Below are positions 42,208 to 52,254 of a DNA stretch of 64,000 nt, one piece after another. The translations under genes and the position numbers were made by a program. Under the pieces are notes generated by a model that did no database searches, was not told where the DNA came from, and saw only the letters and a program-made list of their open reading frames with translations. The stretch comes from Salvelinus alpinus (Eukaryota; Chordata; Actinopteri; Salmoniformes; Salmonidae): positions 15,328,612 to 15,392,611 of the forward strand of contig NC_092094.1 in the NCBI RefSeq assembly GCF_045679555.1. The letters run 5' to 3'. The number at the start of each line of letters is the position of its first letter. Position 1 is the stretch's first letter.

Positions 42208-42402
42208 TACTTTTATTTAACTAGGCAAGTCTTATTTACAATGACGGGCCTACCCCAGCCAAACCCAGACGATGCTGGGCCAATTGTGCGCCGCCCTATG
42301 GGACTTCCAATCACTGCCAGTTGTGATACAGCCTAGAATCAAACCAGGGTCTGTAGTGACGCCTCTAGCACCTTAGACCGCTGTGCCACTTGGGAGCCCA
42401 TC
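42208..42402 (-). mobile_element. salmonid tRNA-derived SINE (SlmI-like)
   Basis: On the - strand: GGCTCCCAAGTGGCACAGCG, CTACAGACCCTGGTTTGATT (B box), GGCGGCGCACAATTGGCCCA, ending with the TTGCCTAGTTAAATAAAAG tail. Near full length. Family name moderately certain. Confidence 0.75.
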
Positions 42403-42432
42403 TGTTAACCCCAATATCTCTTTTGCTGTCTC

Positions 42433-43739
42433 AGTGGAGGCTCCTCAGAGGAGGAAGGGGAGGAATAAAAATGGTAAAACATTTTAAAAGTTATCCTTTT
42501 CAGATTAAACTATCCTAAATATAAATCACATGGCACCAAATAATTAATTAAACCACACTATTTTGCAAAGGTCTACAGTAGCCTCAACAGCACTCAGTAG
42601 GGTAGCACCATGGTGTAGCCGGAGAACAGACAGCTTCCGTCCTCCTCTGGGTACATTGACTTCAATACAAAACCTAGGAGGCTCATGGTTCTCACCCCAT
42701 ACCATAGACTTACACAGTAATTATGACAACTTACAGAGGACGTCCTCCAACCTATCAGAGCTCTTGCAGCGTGAACTGACATGTTGTCCACCCAATCAAA
42801 GGATCAGAGAATACATCTACTACTGAAAGCATAAACTACAGCTAGCTAGCACTGCAGTGTGTAAAAAGTTGTTGAGTAGTTGACTCAAAGAGAGAGAAAG
42901 ACAGTAGTTGAACAATTTAATTTATTCCAAAATGAAGGAGAAGCAAGAGAGAAATAAAGTGTCTTTTTTTTCACTTTCAGCTTGACTTACTTAGTTAGCA
43001 AATGCAGCTAGCTAGTTTAGCCTACTGAAAAACCCTGCTCAAACAGGGATGCTATGTTAGCTAGCTGGCTATGACTTTCCAACAACACTGGAACTCTTCC
43101 AAGTCAAGGTAAGCTTTTGGTTTGACTAATGTTTTGCCACCGGGGCCTGCCGGTGTAACTCCTTACAGACTGTACACTAACATTACTGCATGATTGTAGC
43201 GGGTTTACTAACAAGTTAGTTATATTAGCTATGCTGACTATGACGTTACTTTAGCTAATATGGTGACAACGATGTAAGCTGTATGTAGCGGTTTGCCTAG
43301 GTTTGGCTTTTTCGCCTGGTCACATAGAGCTGATGTGTTGTGCATTGAAGTCCACAAGTGAAGGGACATGGTGAGAGGAGGAGAGTGCATAGATGCGAGA
43401 AGTAAAACAACGTGGCTGCTATGAAAGTGAACTGTGTTAACACGTGATCAGTGGTGTATTCATTCCTCCAATTCTGTTGAAAAACATTTCTTAAATGGAA
43501 GCAAACGGAACAAAACAGGGATAAACATACCCGAATTTGTCCAATAGAAACTTGTTTGCAAATGTTAGACTAATGATAGGGAAAATTTGAGAATCATGTA
43601 GTAGCCTAAACTTATCGCTTTTACATTGAACTGGGTTAATGAAATATGAATCCAATATGCCGTAATAGAAATAAGGCCATGCTCATGAAATTTTTTGGGG
43701 GGTCTTCCCTCATCTTAAACGGCACTGACCACCACTGGT
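42433..43739. mobile_element. hAT-like non-autonomous element
   Basis: Starts CAGTGGAGGCTCCTCAGAGG and ends GACCACCACTG: short inverted CAGTGG/CCACTG termini as in hAT elements, about 1.3 kb. No clear 8-base target duplication seen. The 87-codon frame at 42563-42826 lies inside it and is not considered a gene. Confidence 0.5.
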
Positions 43740-43916
43740 CTCCACAATAACCTTCAACCTGGCATTTCTGCTTTCCACAACCCAAGTAATATTGTTAACA
43801 CCAGCCCGACATTAGGTCCACTTACAACAGGAGCAGCCATGGAAGCTCCATCATTCCACACTGTAGTTCCACCAATCTGTCTTACAGCCTCTGCATACGA
43901 TACATCAGGTATTACG

Positions 43917-44340
43917 GCTCAGGAAAAGACCCAGATGCAGACAGTTCAAATAATGGACGATTATTATATAAACAGGGGGCAGGCAAAGGACAGGTCAAGG
44001 GCAGGCAGGGGTCGGTAGTCCAGGGCAGAGTCCCTAAGGTACAGAACGGCAGGCAGGCTCAGAGGCAGGCAGAGGTCAGTAATCCAGGGCAGTGGCAAAA
44101 GGTACAGAACGGCAGGCAGGATCAAGGCAGGCAGAAAGATCAAAACCGGGACAGCTACGAAACAGGGGCTCAAGAAAACAGGAGTACAAAAAACACGCTG
44201 GTAGGCTTGACAAGACGAACTGGCAACAGGCAAACAGAGAACACAGGTATAAATGCACAGGGGATAATGGGGAAGATGGGGCGACACCTGAAGGGGATGG
44301 AGACAAGCACAAAGACAGGTGAAACAGACATCATGACTAA
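43917..44340. repeat. GGCAGGC-rich dispersed repeat
   Basis: Contains two imperfect tandem copies of a block of about 64 bases (GGCAGGCAGGGGTCGGTAGT... and GGCAGGCAGAGGTCAGTAAT...). Interrupts LINE ORF1. Class uncertain, possibly part of an LTR element. The - strand frame at 43964-44410 is a composition artefact. Confidence 0.5.
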
Positions 44341-44694
44341 TTCTATACCTCTGAGCCTCTCTCTGCTCCTGGCATCCACCAAATGCTGCACTATGCCCCC
44401 CCCCCCCCAATTACAACACCTTCACATTGCTCCCACATTCACCATAATCATGTTACCCTCCACATTTGGCACATCTTTTCCTTTACATTGAACAGCTACA
44501 TGTCCCATTCTTTAGCATTTAGAACGCTGCAATGGGGATGGGACAAATTCTCTGACATTGAAACTAAGGAATCCTACCTGTATTTTCCCAGACATAACCT
44601 TCTCAAACCTCAGCAGCATCGATAGGCTTTCACTTATTTGACCTTCTTTCCTACTGATCAACCTTTTGGTCTCAATCCCTATTACTCCCTTCAC

Positions 44695-44848
44695 AAGGTT
44701 TTGGCCTTTCTAGGGAGTTTTTCCTAGCCACCGTGCTTCTACACCTGCATTGTTTGCTGTTTGGGGTTTTAGGCTGGGTTTCTGTACAGCACTTTGAGAT
44801 ATCAGCTAATGTAAGAAGGGCTTTATAAATACATTTGATTTGATGTTC
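44695..44848 (-). mobile_element. LINE 3'-tail fragment inserted into ORF1
   Basis: TTTGGCCTTTCTAGGGAGTT...TTTCTGTACAGCACTTTGAG...GGGCTTTATAAATACATTTG, a very common salmonid repeat. It splits the LINE ORF1 frame. Related sequence occurs at about 14965-15060. Class assignment (Rex-like tail) is tentative. Confidence 0.5.
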
Positions 44849-45437
44849 TTCAATATCATCTATGGACATAGATATCGGGACTCTAGTGATGACTCCCCTC
44901 AATCTAGCATATCCACCGGGGAACGGTCTTTTACATTTTCAGAATCTTCTCTTGCCGAGTCTGGCAACCACATAATATTAACAATATACAATTTCCAATG
45001 AACCGAGCTAATTTGACTTCACCTACCTCCTTCTCTACGGCATTAGTTAGTCGGACAAGATCTAAGTAAGGCCCTGTGGTCTCATTAAAAACTAACACCC
45101 CTTTCCAATCCAACACATCATTGCTCTTGCTTCCTACCTTGGCACTCTTTATGCTTTCTTTACTAGACGCTCCACTGCTTTCTGTATCACAATCTCTCTT
45201 CTTCCCGTCTTTCCACTACCGACCATTCGGTTCCTTGACCCTCACCCCTGCTCCATACCATCAGAACGGACACCCATATTGTTCGCATTCCAGCACAGCT
45301 GTTGCTTCACCAACTTTTTCTCCGTTTCGTCCGCACTACTCCGCGCAATATGCTAATTAACAACATTTAACAAAACTGCAAATGGTTTAAAGTGGCAATC
45401 AGCAGCTGCTACAAAAATTGTTGCACTTCTAAATTAA

Positions 45438-45940
45438 CAGTGGTGTAAAAATACCCGAACCTTAAGTAGTTTGAGGTGTCTGTACTTTACTATTTATATT
45501 TCTGACAACTTTTACTTTTACTTTAATACATTCCTGAAGAAAATAATGTACTTTTTACTCTATATACTTTCCCTGACATGCAAAAGTACTTGTTACATTT
45601 TGAACAGGAAAATGTTCCATTCACGCACTTAAAAAGAGAACATCCCTGGTCATCCCCTGCCTCTGATCTGGCGGAACACTAAACATATGCTTCATTTGTA
45701 AATTGTGTCTGAGTGTTCCCCTGGCTATCCGTAAATAAAATAAAGAACATGTCACTGTCTGGTTTGCTTAATATAAGGAATTTGAAATGATTTATACTTT
45801 TACTTTTACTTTTGATACTTAAGTATATTTAAAACCAAAGACTTTGAGACTTTTACTCAAGTAGTATTTTACTTTCATTTTCTATTAAGATATCTTTACT
45901 TTTACTTAAGTATGACAATTGGGTACTTTTTCCACCACTG
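45438..45940. mobile_element. hAT-type MITE with intact 8-bp target duplication
   Basis: Element CAGTGGTGTAAAAATACC...ACTTTTTCCACCACTG bounded by direct repeats TAAATTAA at 45430-45437 and 45941-45948. The 8-base duplication and CAGTGGTG termini place it in the hAT superfamily. Rich in ACTTTTACTTTTA. Related copies at 52949-53908 and about 55030-55160. Confidence 0.85.
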
Positions 45941-46535
45941 TAAATTAATGATATATACCCATTGATTCTTGAAGAATATAACTTATAAATGTCTCATGAG
46001 CTTAGTTCAACTGTCATACCACATCATAACCCAAAATTTAAGCGTGTTTTACTCCAATGTTCGTAGACAAAATACATGTAAACAAACACTATATAACCTC
46101 AAAACATGGTTAAAACTATAATTTTGATATAATGTATGGTCAGGCGTTTGCATCCATAGCTCTGTCTATGAATTTGAAAGTGGTTACATTTCTCCAGCCC
46201 CATCCCTTAGCTTTATACCGAAACAGGGGTAGGGAGTATGCTTTGTTTTTGTTTCTACTGCTGATTGCCACTTTAACCAAAATGCTCTCTTATCTCACAG
46301 AACAATAATGATGTAGAGATAAGTGACTCCTCAGGCTTCTTGAAACCTAATTGGGAATTTCCCATTACAGTGCCTCCCACCGGTCAGCCTAGGCCCATGT
46401 CAGGACAGCACCATCACTACGCCTAACAACCTTGTGTCCTACAGCTAGCTCTGAATAGGTTGGAGATACTTGAGGCAGTGGAAAAAGAGATGGAGAGGAA
46501 ATGGAAGGAGTTGCAGAGGAAGTCTCCAGCACATA

Positions 46536-47952
46536 CTGTGCCTTTGGAAAGTATTCAGACCCCTTTACTTTTCCCATATTTTGATAGGTTACAGCCTTAT
46601 TCTAAAATTGATTCAATTTTTTTTCCTCATCGAACTACACACAACACCCAATAATGACAAAACATGTTTGCAAATGTATTAAATAATAAACTGAAATATT
46701 ACATTTACATAAGTATTCAGACCCTTTACTCAGTACTTTGTTGAAGCACCTTTGGCAGCGATTACAGCCTTGAGTCTTGGGTATGACGCTACAACCTTGA
46801 CACACCTGTATTTGGGGAGTTTTTCCCATTCTTCTCTGCAGATCCTCTCAAGCTCTGTCAGGTTGCATGGGGAACGTTGCTGCACAGCTATTTTCAGGTC
46901 TCTCCAGAGATGTTCGATCAGTTTAAGTCCGGGCTCTGGCTGGGCCACTCATTCAGAGACTTGTCCCGAAGCCACTACTGTTTTGTCTTGGCTGTGTGCT
47001 TAGGGTTGTTGTCCTGTTGGAAGGTGAACCTTCGCCCCAGTCTGAGGTCCTGAGAGCTCTGGAGCAGATTTTCATCAAGTATCTCTCTGTACTTTGCTCC
47101 GTTCATCTTTGCCTCGATCCTGACTAGTCTCCCAGTACCTGCCACTGAAAAACATCCCCACAGCATGATTCTGCCACCACCATGCTTCACCGTAAGGATG
47201 GTGCCAGGTTTCCTCCAGACGTGACGCTTGGCATTCAGGCCAAAGAGTCCAATATTGGTTTCATCAGACCAGAGAATCTTGTTTCTCATGGTCTGAGAGT
47301 CTTTAGGTGCCTTTTGGCAAGCTGTAATGTGCCTTTTACTGAGAAGTGACTGCCGTCTGGCCACTCTACCATAAAGGCCTGATTGGTGGAGTGCTGCAGA
47401 GATGGTTGTCCTTCTGGAAGGTTCTCCCACCTTCACAGAGGAACTGTAGAGCTCTGTCATAGTGACCATTGGGTTCTTGTTCACCTCCCTGACCAAGGCC
47501 CTTTCCCCACGATTGCTCAGTTTGGTCGGGCAGCCAGCTCTAGGAAGTGTCTTGGTGGTTCCAAACAACTTCGATTTAAGAATGATGGAGGCCACTGTGT
47601 TCTTGGGGACCTTCAAATGCTGCAGAAATGTTTTGGTACCCTTCCCCAGATCTGTGCCTCGACACAATCCTGTCTCGGAGGTCTACGGACAATTCCTTCG
47701 ACCTCATGGCTTTGTATTTGATCTGACATGCACTGTCAATTGTGTGACCTTATTTAGACAGGTGTGTGCCTCCAATCAAGTTGTAGAAATATCTCAAGGA
47801 TGCTCAATGGAAACAGGATGCACCTGAGATCAATTCAAGTCTCACAGAAAAGGGTCTAAGTACTTATGTAAATAAGTCCATTTTAGAATAAGGCTGTAAT
47901 GTAACAAAATGCAGAAAAAGTAAAGGGGTCTGAATATTTTCCGAAGGCACTG
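46536..47952 (-). mobile_element. Tc1-like transposon, nearly full length
   Basis: 1.4 kb with inverted termini of about 70 bases, flanked by TA dinucleotides, the Tc1 target duplication. The transposase is on the - strand. The frame 47667-46975 holds the paired HTH domain (LKVPKNTVASIILK), WSDETNIGLFG (first Asp) and FQQDNNPKHT (second Asp). A stop after AKTKQ cuts it, and 46948-46730 holds the rest with IEHLWRDLK (the Glu of DD34E). Hence inactive but young. It sits inside the coiled-coil pseudogene. Confidence 0.9.
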
Positions 47953-48650
47953 TATAATCCAGAAAATGGAGCAGGAGATGTTAATGATGATGAAGACAAT
48001 AGATGAGAGGGAGAACCACAGGGTCAGGATACTTGAAACTGTGGAAAAAGAGGTGGAGAAAAAATGTATGAAGATGCAGAGCGCAGGTGAGAAGGGATAT
48101 AACAGCGAGGAGCAATTGACAGAAAGTAGTTATCAAGGAAGAGAAAAACAGGGAAGAACAGGAAGAGAACAAATTGATAGAACAGATGAAAGAAAGTCAG
48201 AAATGTCTAGATGAAATTAAAATAAAACAGGCTGAGGGATTTAAGATTGGCAGAGACATTTGACAAAGAGATAGAAAGGAAAAGAGAGGATGAAGATCCT
48301 GGAGAAGTTGGGGAAGGAAAAGAAAAGGTGGAAAAACTCAGGTTGGAGGAAGAAAAAATAAAGAGAAAGAGAGGATTAAGAACCTGGAGAAGGAGAGGAA
48401 ATAAACAGAAAGGGAGGAGAAATGTAAATTGGAAGAAGAGAAAAAAAGAGAAAAGGAGATATTGAAGACCCTTGAGAATGAGATTAAGGAACAACAACTG
48501 GAAGAGAAACTTAGGTTTGAAGTAGAAAAGGAGAGAATAAAGAACCTGGAGAAATAAAAAGAAAAGGAGAAGAAAAGTTTGGATGAAGCAGAGAAAAAAG
48601 AACAAGATGAGAAGAAGCGCCTGGAGAAAGAGAAGAAGGATAACAAAAAA

Positions 48651-48734
48651 GCTGAGAAAAGGTTGGCTGAAGCTGAGAAAAGGTTAGCTGAAGCTGAGAA
48701 AAGGTTGGCTGAAACTGAGAAAAAGAAAGCAGAA
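48651..48734 (+). repeat. 21-bp heptad-coding tandem repeat, 4 units
   Basis: Units GCTGAGAAAAGGTTGGCTGA+A; three give AEKRLAE and the fourth a degenerate TEKKKAE. One unit equals exactly one coiled-coil heptad. Part of the pseudogene above. Confidence 0.8.
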
Positions 48735-48984
48735 GTTGAGAAAAAGGTACAAAAGCAGGAGGAAAAAATTGAGCGCTTAAACTAAGGAAATTAAAAAGGA
48801 GCAGGAAAAGAGAGGAAAGAAAAAGAGAGAGAAGTGAAAATGAAACTGACAGAAAAGAGAATGATAGAGAGTGAGGCAAAGAGGAGGAAGAGACAAACAG
48901 ACATCATCAGAGGAGGATTAAGACTGGCAGATATGGAATGAGTCTGACTAATGGTGAGTGTTGAACCAAGCGTTAGCCTTCGAT

Positions 48985-49195
48985 AGAATCTAAATAGAAC
49001 CAGGTTGACAAGGTAAAAATCTGTCATTCTGCCCCTGAGCAAGGCACTCTTCCCCGGGCTTTGAAGACGTGGATGTCGATTAAGGCAGCCCCTCCACACC
49101 TCAGAGGTTGGGTTAAATGCAGAAGACACATTTCAGTTGAATGCATTCAATTGTACAACTGACTAGATACCCCCTTTCCCTTTCCCTTTAGCTAC
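48985..49195 (+). mobile_element. salmonid SINE remnant
   Basis: GACAAGGTAAAAATCTGTCA, CCCCTGAGCAAGGCACT and GGGTTAAATGCAGAAGACAC followed by CAACTGACTAGATACCCCCT are blocks of a common salmonid SINE. The tRNA-like head is missing. Confidence 0.55.
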
Positions 49196-49841
49196 CAATA
49201 AAATCTGAATAAAGGTTGCTATGGAGTCATTTCAACATGCACCTGCTGTTCCAGATCTGTTGTCTATCTCTCAGGCTATTTAGATATGCTATTGCCTCAC
49301 TTGCCAGGCTCATAACCTTATTAAACATGATTACTTCGGAACTAGAATAGATATGATAGAACAGTATAGCTTTGCGTCTGAAAACTATCTGTTTCCACCT
49401 CCCTGGGTATTATTCCTATGCTTGCTATGCCATATCAGTCACAGCTGTCTCAGAAGTTATAATAATAAGTGTTGAATTCTGATACAAGCACTGATAAGTG
49501 TCTTAGAACCAAAGCTAACTGCTGTGTTTGTGTTACAGTGATTTGGACTGAACTTGCCAGACATGTTGGATGAAGTCGCAAGGAGAAAAGTAAATAAGAA
49601 GGCAGAGGGGGAGAAAAGTAAATCATAAAGAGGAGTAAATGGTAGGATGTGGGGGGGGGGGTGCAGGGGGAAGAACATTTTTAAAGAACCTAGGGGATTC
49701 AGAGGGAATAAAAAATAAAAAAGGACAACCACCACCCACCCGTTCATGTCATTGGCTCATTTCTTTCTTCTATACATATTCTCATTTAGTTTGATGCCAA
49801 GTTTCACGGTTATTTGCCATGGGCTTCCAATGGCTATTCTG

Positions 49842-49994
49842 CTACAGCTCCTCGTCCTTCTGCTGTTTCTTCTGTCTCTTTTTTAGCTGAACATTCTTGG
49901 CTTCCTGGATGCTCTTGAGGACTTTGATGGCATTGTCCATCAGAGTCACTTTCTCTCTGAGGAGAACCACATTCTGAGACTCGGTGGGCTGCCT
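49842..49994 (-). CDS. orphan last exon of an unrecognised coiled-coil protein
   Basis: After a good acceptor (TACATTTTGTTCAG) a clean 50-codon frame starts RQPTESQN, continues VVLLREKVTLMDNAIKVLKS and IQEAKNVQLKKRQKKQQKDE, and ends EEL with a TAG. Helical heptad spacing and a basic/acidic end look like a real C-terminal exon. I do not recognise the protein and see no earlier exon on the - strand up to tbc1d15; the Tc1 at 50.6-51.7 kb may have displaced it. It could belong to a gene running in from the other side of tbc1d15's promoter, or be a relic. Confidence 0.4.
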   Translation of the reverse strand, partial: RQPTESQNVVLLREKVTLMDNAIKVLKSIQEAKNVQLKKRQKKQQKDEEL

Positions 49995-50224
49995 CTGAAC
50001 AAAATGTATGGAAGGAGATGACCTTGTCAAAAAGTAAAATCGTCCTGTATGTGGACAACCTGTTGAGGCAAAATAAAACAATCAATATATAGCCAAAATC
50101 ATTTACTTTACAATATATTAGACAGTTTTTGTTTGAGACAAAGCATCTAAAGATTTAACTTCCTTATTCAAAATATTAAATGGCAAATAATTCACGGTTG
50201 GTTATACTTCTTGAACAGCTGTAT

Positions 50225-50450
50225 GCAGAGCCGGCCCTAGCCTTTTGGGAGCCCAAAGCAAACATTTTAGTGGCCCCCCTCTTGACAGCGGAGAGAAAAA
50301 CAAATACGTTTTAGAGTTAATTTCCTGCAATTCTACACATTCTGCCATGACTTTCACAGTGTAATATGATATCTGAGTGAGTGTTAATTAACCAAATTGA
50401 TAGGGGACCCCAGGGCACATACCCTGTGTGCCCGGTCGGTAATTAGACCA
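50225..50450. repeat. dispersed repeat, possible
   Basis: GCAGAGCCGGCCCTAGCCTT opens a block I recognise as repetitive in fish (possibly hAT-derived). Ends not defined. Confidence 0.3.
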
Positions 50451-50631
50451 TGATTACTACAAGTTTAGATAGCTGGCTAGGCTAATTTACCAATCTAAAA
50501 TGTTTTAGCTGACATGGGCCAATTGAGTGACTGTCAGTGACTGACATACATGTAACAAGACAGAAACTGCTGATGCACACCCACATTTCGAAATTGTACT
50601 TTATGTATTCTACTATTATAACTCTCAACAG

Positions 50632-51716
50632 TAAGTTGAGACCCCGACTGAGTATGCAGGCCATGGAGGAACTGGGACATTTTCAGCTTCCAGGAATTGT
50701 GAACAGATCCTTGTGACATGGGGCTGTGTATTATCATGCTGAAACATGAGGTGATAGCGGGTGAATGGCACGACAATGGGCCTCAAGATCTCGTCACGGT
50801 ATCTCTGTGCATTCAAATTGCCATCGATAAAATGCAACTGTGTTTGTTGTCCTAGCTTACGCCTGCCAATACCATAACCCCACTGCTACCATGGGGCACT
50901 CTGTTCATAACGTTGACATCAGCAAACCGCTCACCCACATGACGCCATTCACGCTGTCTGCCATCTGCCCGGTACAGTTGAAACCGGGATTTAATCTTGA
51001 AGAGCAAACTTCCCCAGTGTGCCAGTTGTCATCGAAGGTGAGCATTTGCCCACTGAAGTCGGTTACGATACCGAACTGCAGTCAGGTCAAGACCCTGGTG
51101 AGAACAATGAACACAGAGATGAGCTTCCCTGAGACGGTTTTTCGGTTGTGCAAACCCACAGCTGTTTGGGTGGCTGGTTTCAGGTGATCCCGCAGGTGAA
51201 GAAGCCGGATGTGGAGGTCCTGGGCTGTCGTAGTTACACATGGTCTGCAGTTGTAAGGCCGGTTGGACATACTGCCAAATTCTCTAAAATGACGTTGGAG
51301 GTAACTTGTGGTAGAGAAATTAACATAAAATTCTTTGGCAACAGCTCTGGTGGACATTCCTGCAGTCAGCATGCCAATTGCACACTCCCTCAAATCTTGA
51401 TACATTTGTGGCATTGTGATGTGTGGCAAAACTACATGTATCAGAGTGGCCTTTTATTGTCCACAGCACAAGGTCCACCTGTGTAATGATCATGCTGTTT
51501 TATCAGCTTCTTAATATGCCGCACCTGTCAGGTAGATGGATAATCTTGGCAGAGGAGAAATGCTTCCTAACAGGGATGTAAATACATTTGTGGACAAAAT
51601 TTGAGAGAAATAAGCTTTTTGTGCAAATAGAACATTTCTGGGATATTTTATGTTTCAGCTCATGAAAGATGGGACCAACACCTTACATGCTGCATTTATA
51701 TTTTTGTTCAGTATAT
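50632..51716 (-). mobile_element. third Tc1-like element, truncated
   Basis: The terminus at 51716 reads, on the - strand, ATACTGAACAAAAATATAAA. The transposase pieces are an N-terminal HTH (51429-51082: ECAIGMLTAGMSTRAVAKEF, YLQRHFREFGS) and a C-terminal part (50837-50625: DEILRPIVVPF, FQHDNTQPHVTR with the second Asp). Frameshifts lie between. The other terminus is missing. Confidence 0.8.
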
Positions 51717-51810
51717 GTTAGCGATGTGGTCCTGTTCCATGACATATCCAACACTTTACAGGTTTTGGCCATTTTATGGCCAATGGTTGTGACTGTGACC
51801 AAGTTTAAGG

Positions 51811-51970
51811 AGGTGGAGGCTGGTGGGAGGAGCTATATGAGGACTGGCTTATTGTAATGGCTGGAATACATGGAACAGTCAAACATGTGGTTTCCATGTT
51901 TGATATCATTCCATGTTTTCCCATTCCAGCCATTACAATGAGCCCAACCTCCTATAGCTCCTCCCACCTG
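51811..51970. mobile_element. foldback MITE, copy 2
   Basis: Arms GGAGGCTGGTGGGAGGAGCT...ATTGTAATGGCTGGAAT and ATTCCAGCCATTACAATGAG...AGCTCCTCCCACCTGCCTCC are inverted over about 55 bases. Lies 150 bases before the tbc1d15 promoter. Related to 25200-25352. Confidence 0.75.
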
Positions 51971-52099
51971 CCTCCCTTGGTTTAGGGTAAACCAGAGCTT
52001 TATATTCCCAAGGCTCTCTCTGGGATACAGGCTATATTCAATGCACCTGCCTCTCCATCTAATCAAGAAAATCCAGAACAAAACGGGCACTTTTTAGAT

Positions 52100-52254
52100 G
52101 GTCCCTTTATTTGGGAATTCCGTCTGCGTGGTAACACCCAAGCCTTAATGCGCATGCGCTGCTATGGAAATGCGGAAGCTGACTTGTCACTGTTGTTGTG
52201 GAAGCTGTCAGGCACGTGAGCTGTGCTACGTCGTCGTAAGTGATAATAGGCGAT
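52100..52254 (+). promoter_or_regulatory. tbc1d15: tbc1d15 promoter/5' UTR with NRF1 and E-box motifs
   Basis: CG-bearing region just before the start codon. It has TGCGCATGCGC at 52149-52159, a near-perfect NRF1 palindrome, and CACGTG at 52213-52218, a USF/TFE-type E-box. NRF1 and CLEAR-like E-boxes fit a gene of the mitochondrial/lysosomal pathway, but factor binding is inference. ATGs at about 52148-52180 would be upstream of the chosen start. Confidence 0.4.

Larger units (their letters stand above)
43740..45370 (-). mobile_element. LINE (L1-type) ORF1 remnant, twice interrupted
   Basis: Read on the - strand in order: GPYLDLVRLTNAVEKEVGEV (about 45080-45020), RGVITRVPISMSIDDI (about 44900), SRKEGQISESLSMLLRFEKV and a zinc-knuckle-like RSKC...RMGHVAVQCKGK (44520-44470), then DVSYAEAVRQIGG (about 43910). 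This is an RNA-binding ORF1 with a CCHC knuckle as in fish L1-like elements. Insertions at 44695-44848 and 43917-44340 and stop codons break it. No RT is present. Confidence 0.65.
46444..48940 (+). pseudogene. decayed Glu/Lys-rich coiled-coil gene, split by Tc1
   Basis: Not recognised. After a TGTGTCCTACAG acceptor-like site a frame reads LNRLEILEAVEKEMERKWKE, then is cut by the Tc1 at 46536. Downstream it resumes with IIQKMEQEMLMMMKTIDERE and a similar block (RILETVEKEVEKKCMKM), then LAETFDKEIERKREDEDPGE and four heptads AEKRLAE (48651-48734, 21-base units). It ends IIRGGLRLADME before a TGA near 48940. Several stops and frameshifts (for example near 48240, 48360, 48557, 48785) break it. Base use is strongly purine-rich, so the - strand shows long Ser/Phe/Leu shadow frames. 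It could be a dead copy of a coiled-coil gene or unannotated exons with sequencing errors. Confidence 0.5.

Noticed and set aside
42563-42826. Plus-strand 87-codon frame
   Set aside because: Lies within a hAT-like repeat and resembles no protein I know.
43964-44410. Minus-strand 148-codon Leu/Pro/Cys-rich frame
   Set aside because: Arises from the GGCAGGC-type repeat; crosses into a LINE fragment and has no coherent domain.
48207-48879. Ser/Phe/Leu-rich minus-strand frames as membrane proteins
   Set aside because: They are the complement of a Glu/Lys coiled-coil tract, so hydrophobicity is a composition artefact.
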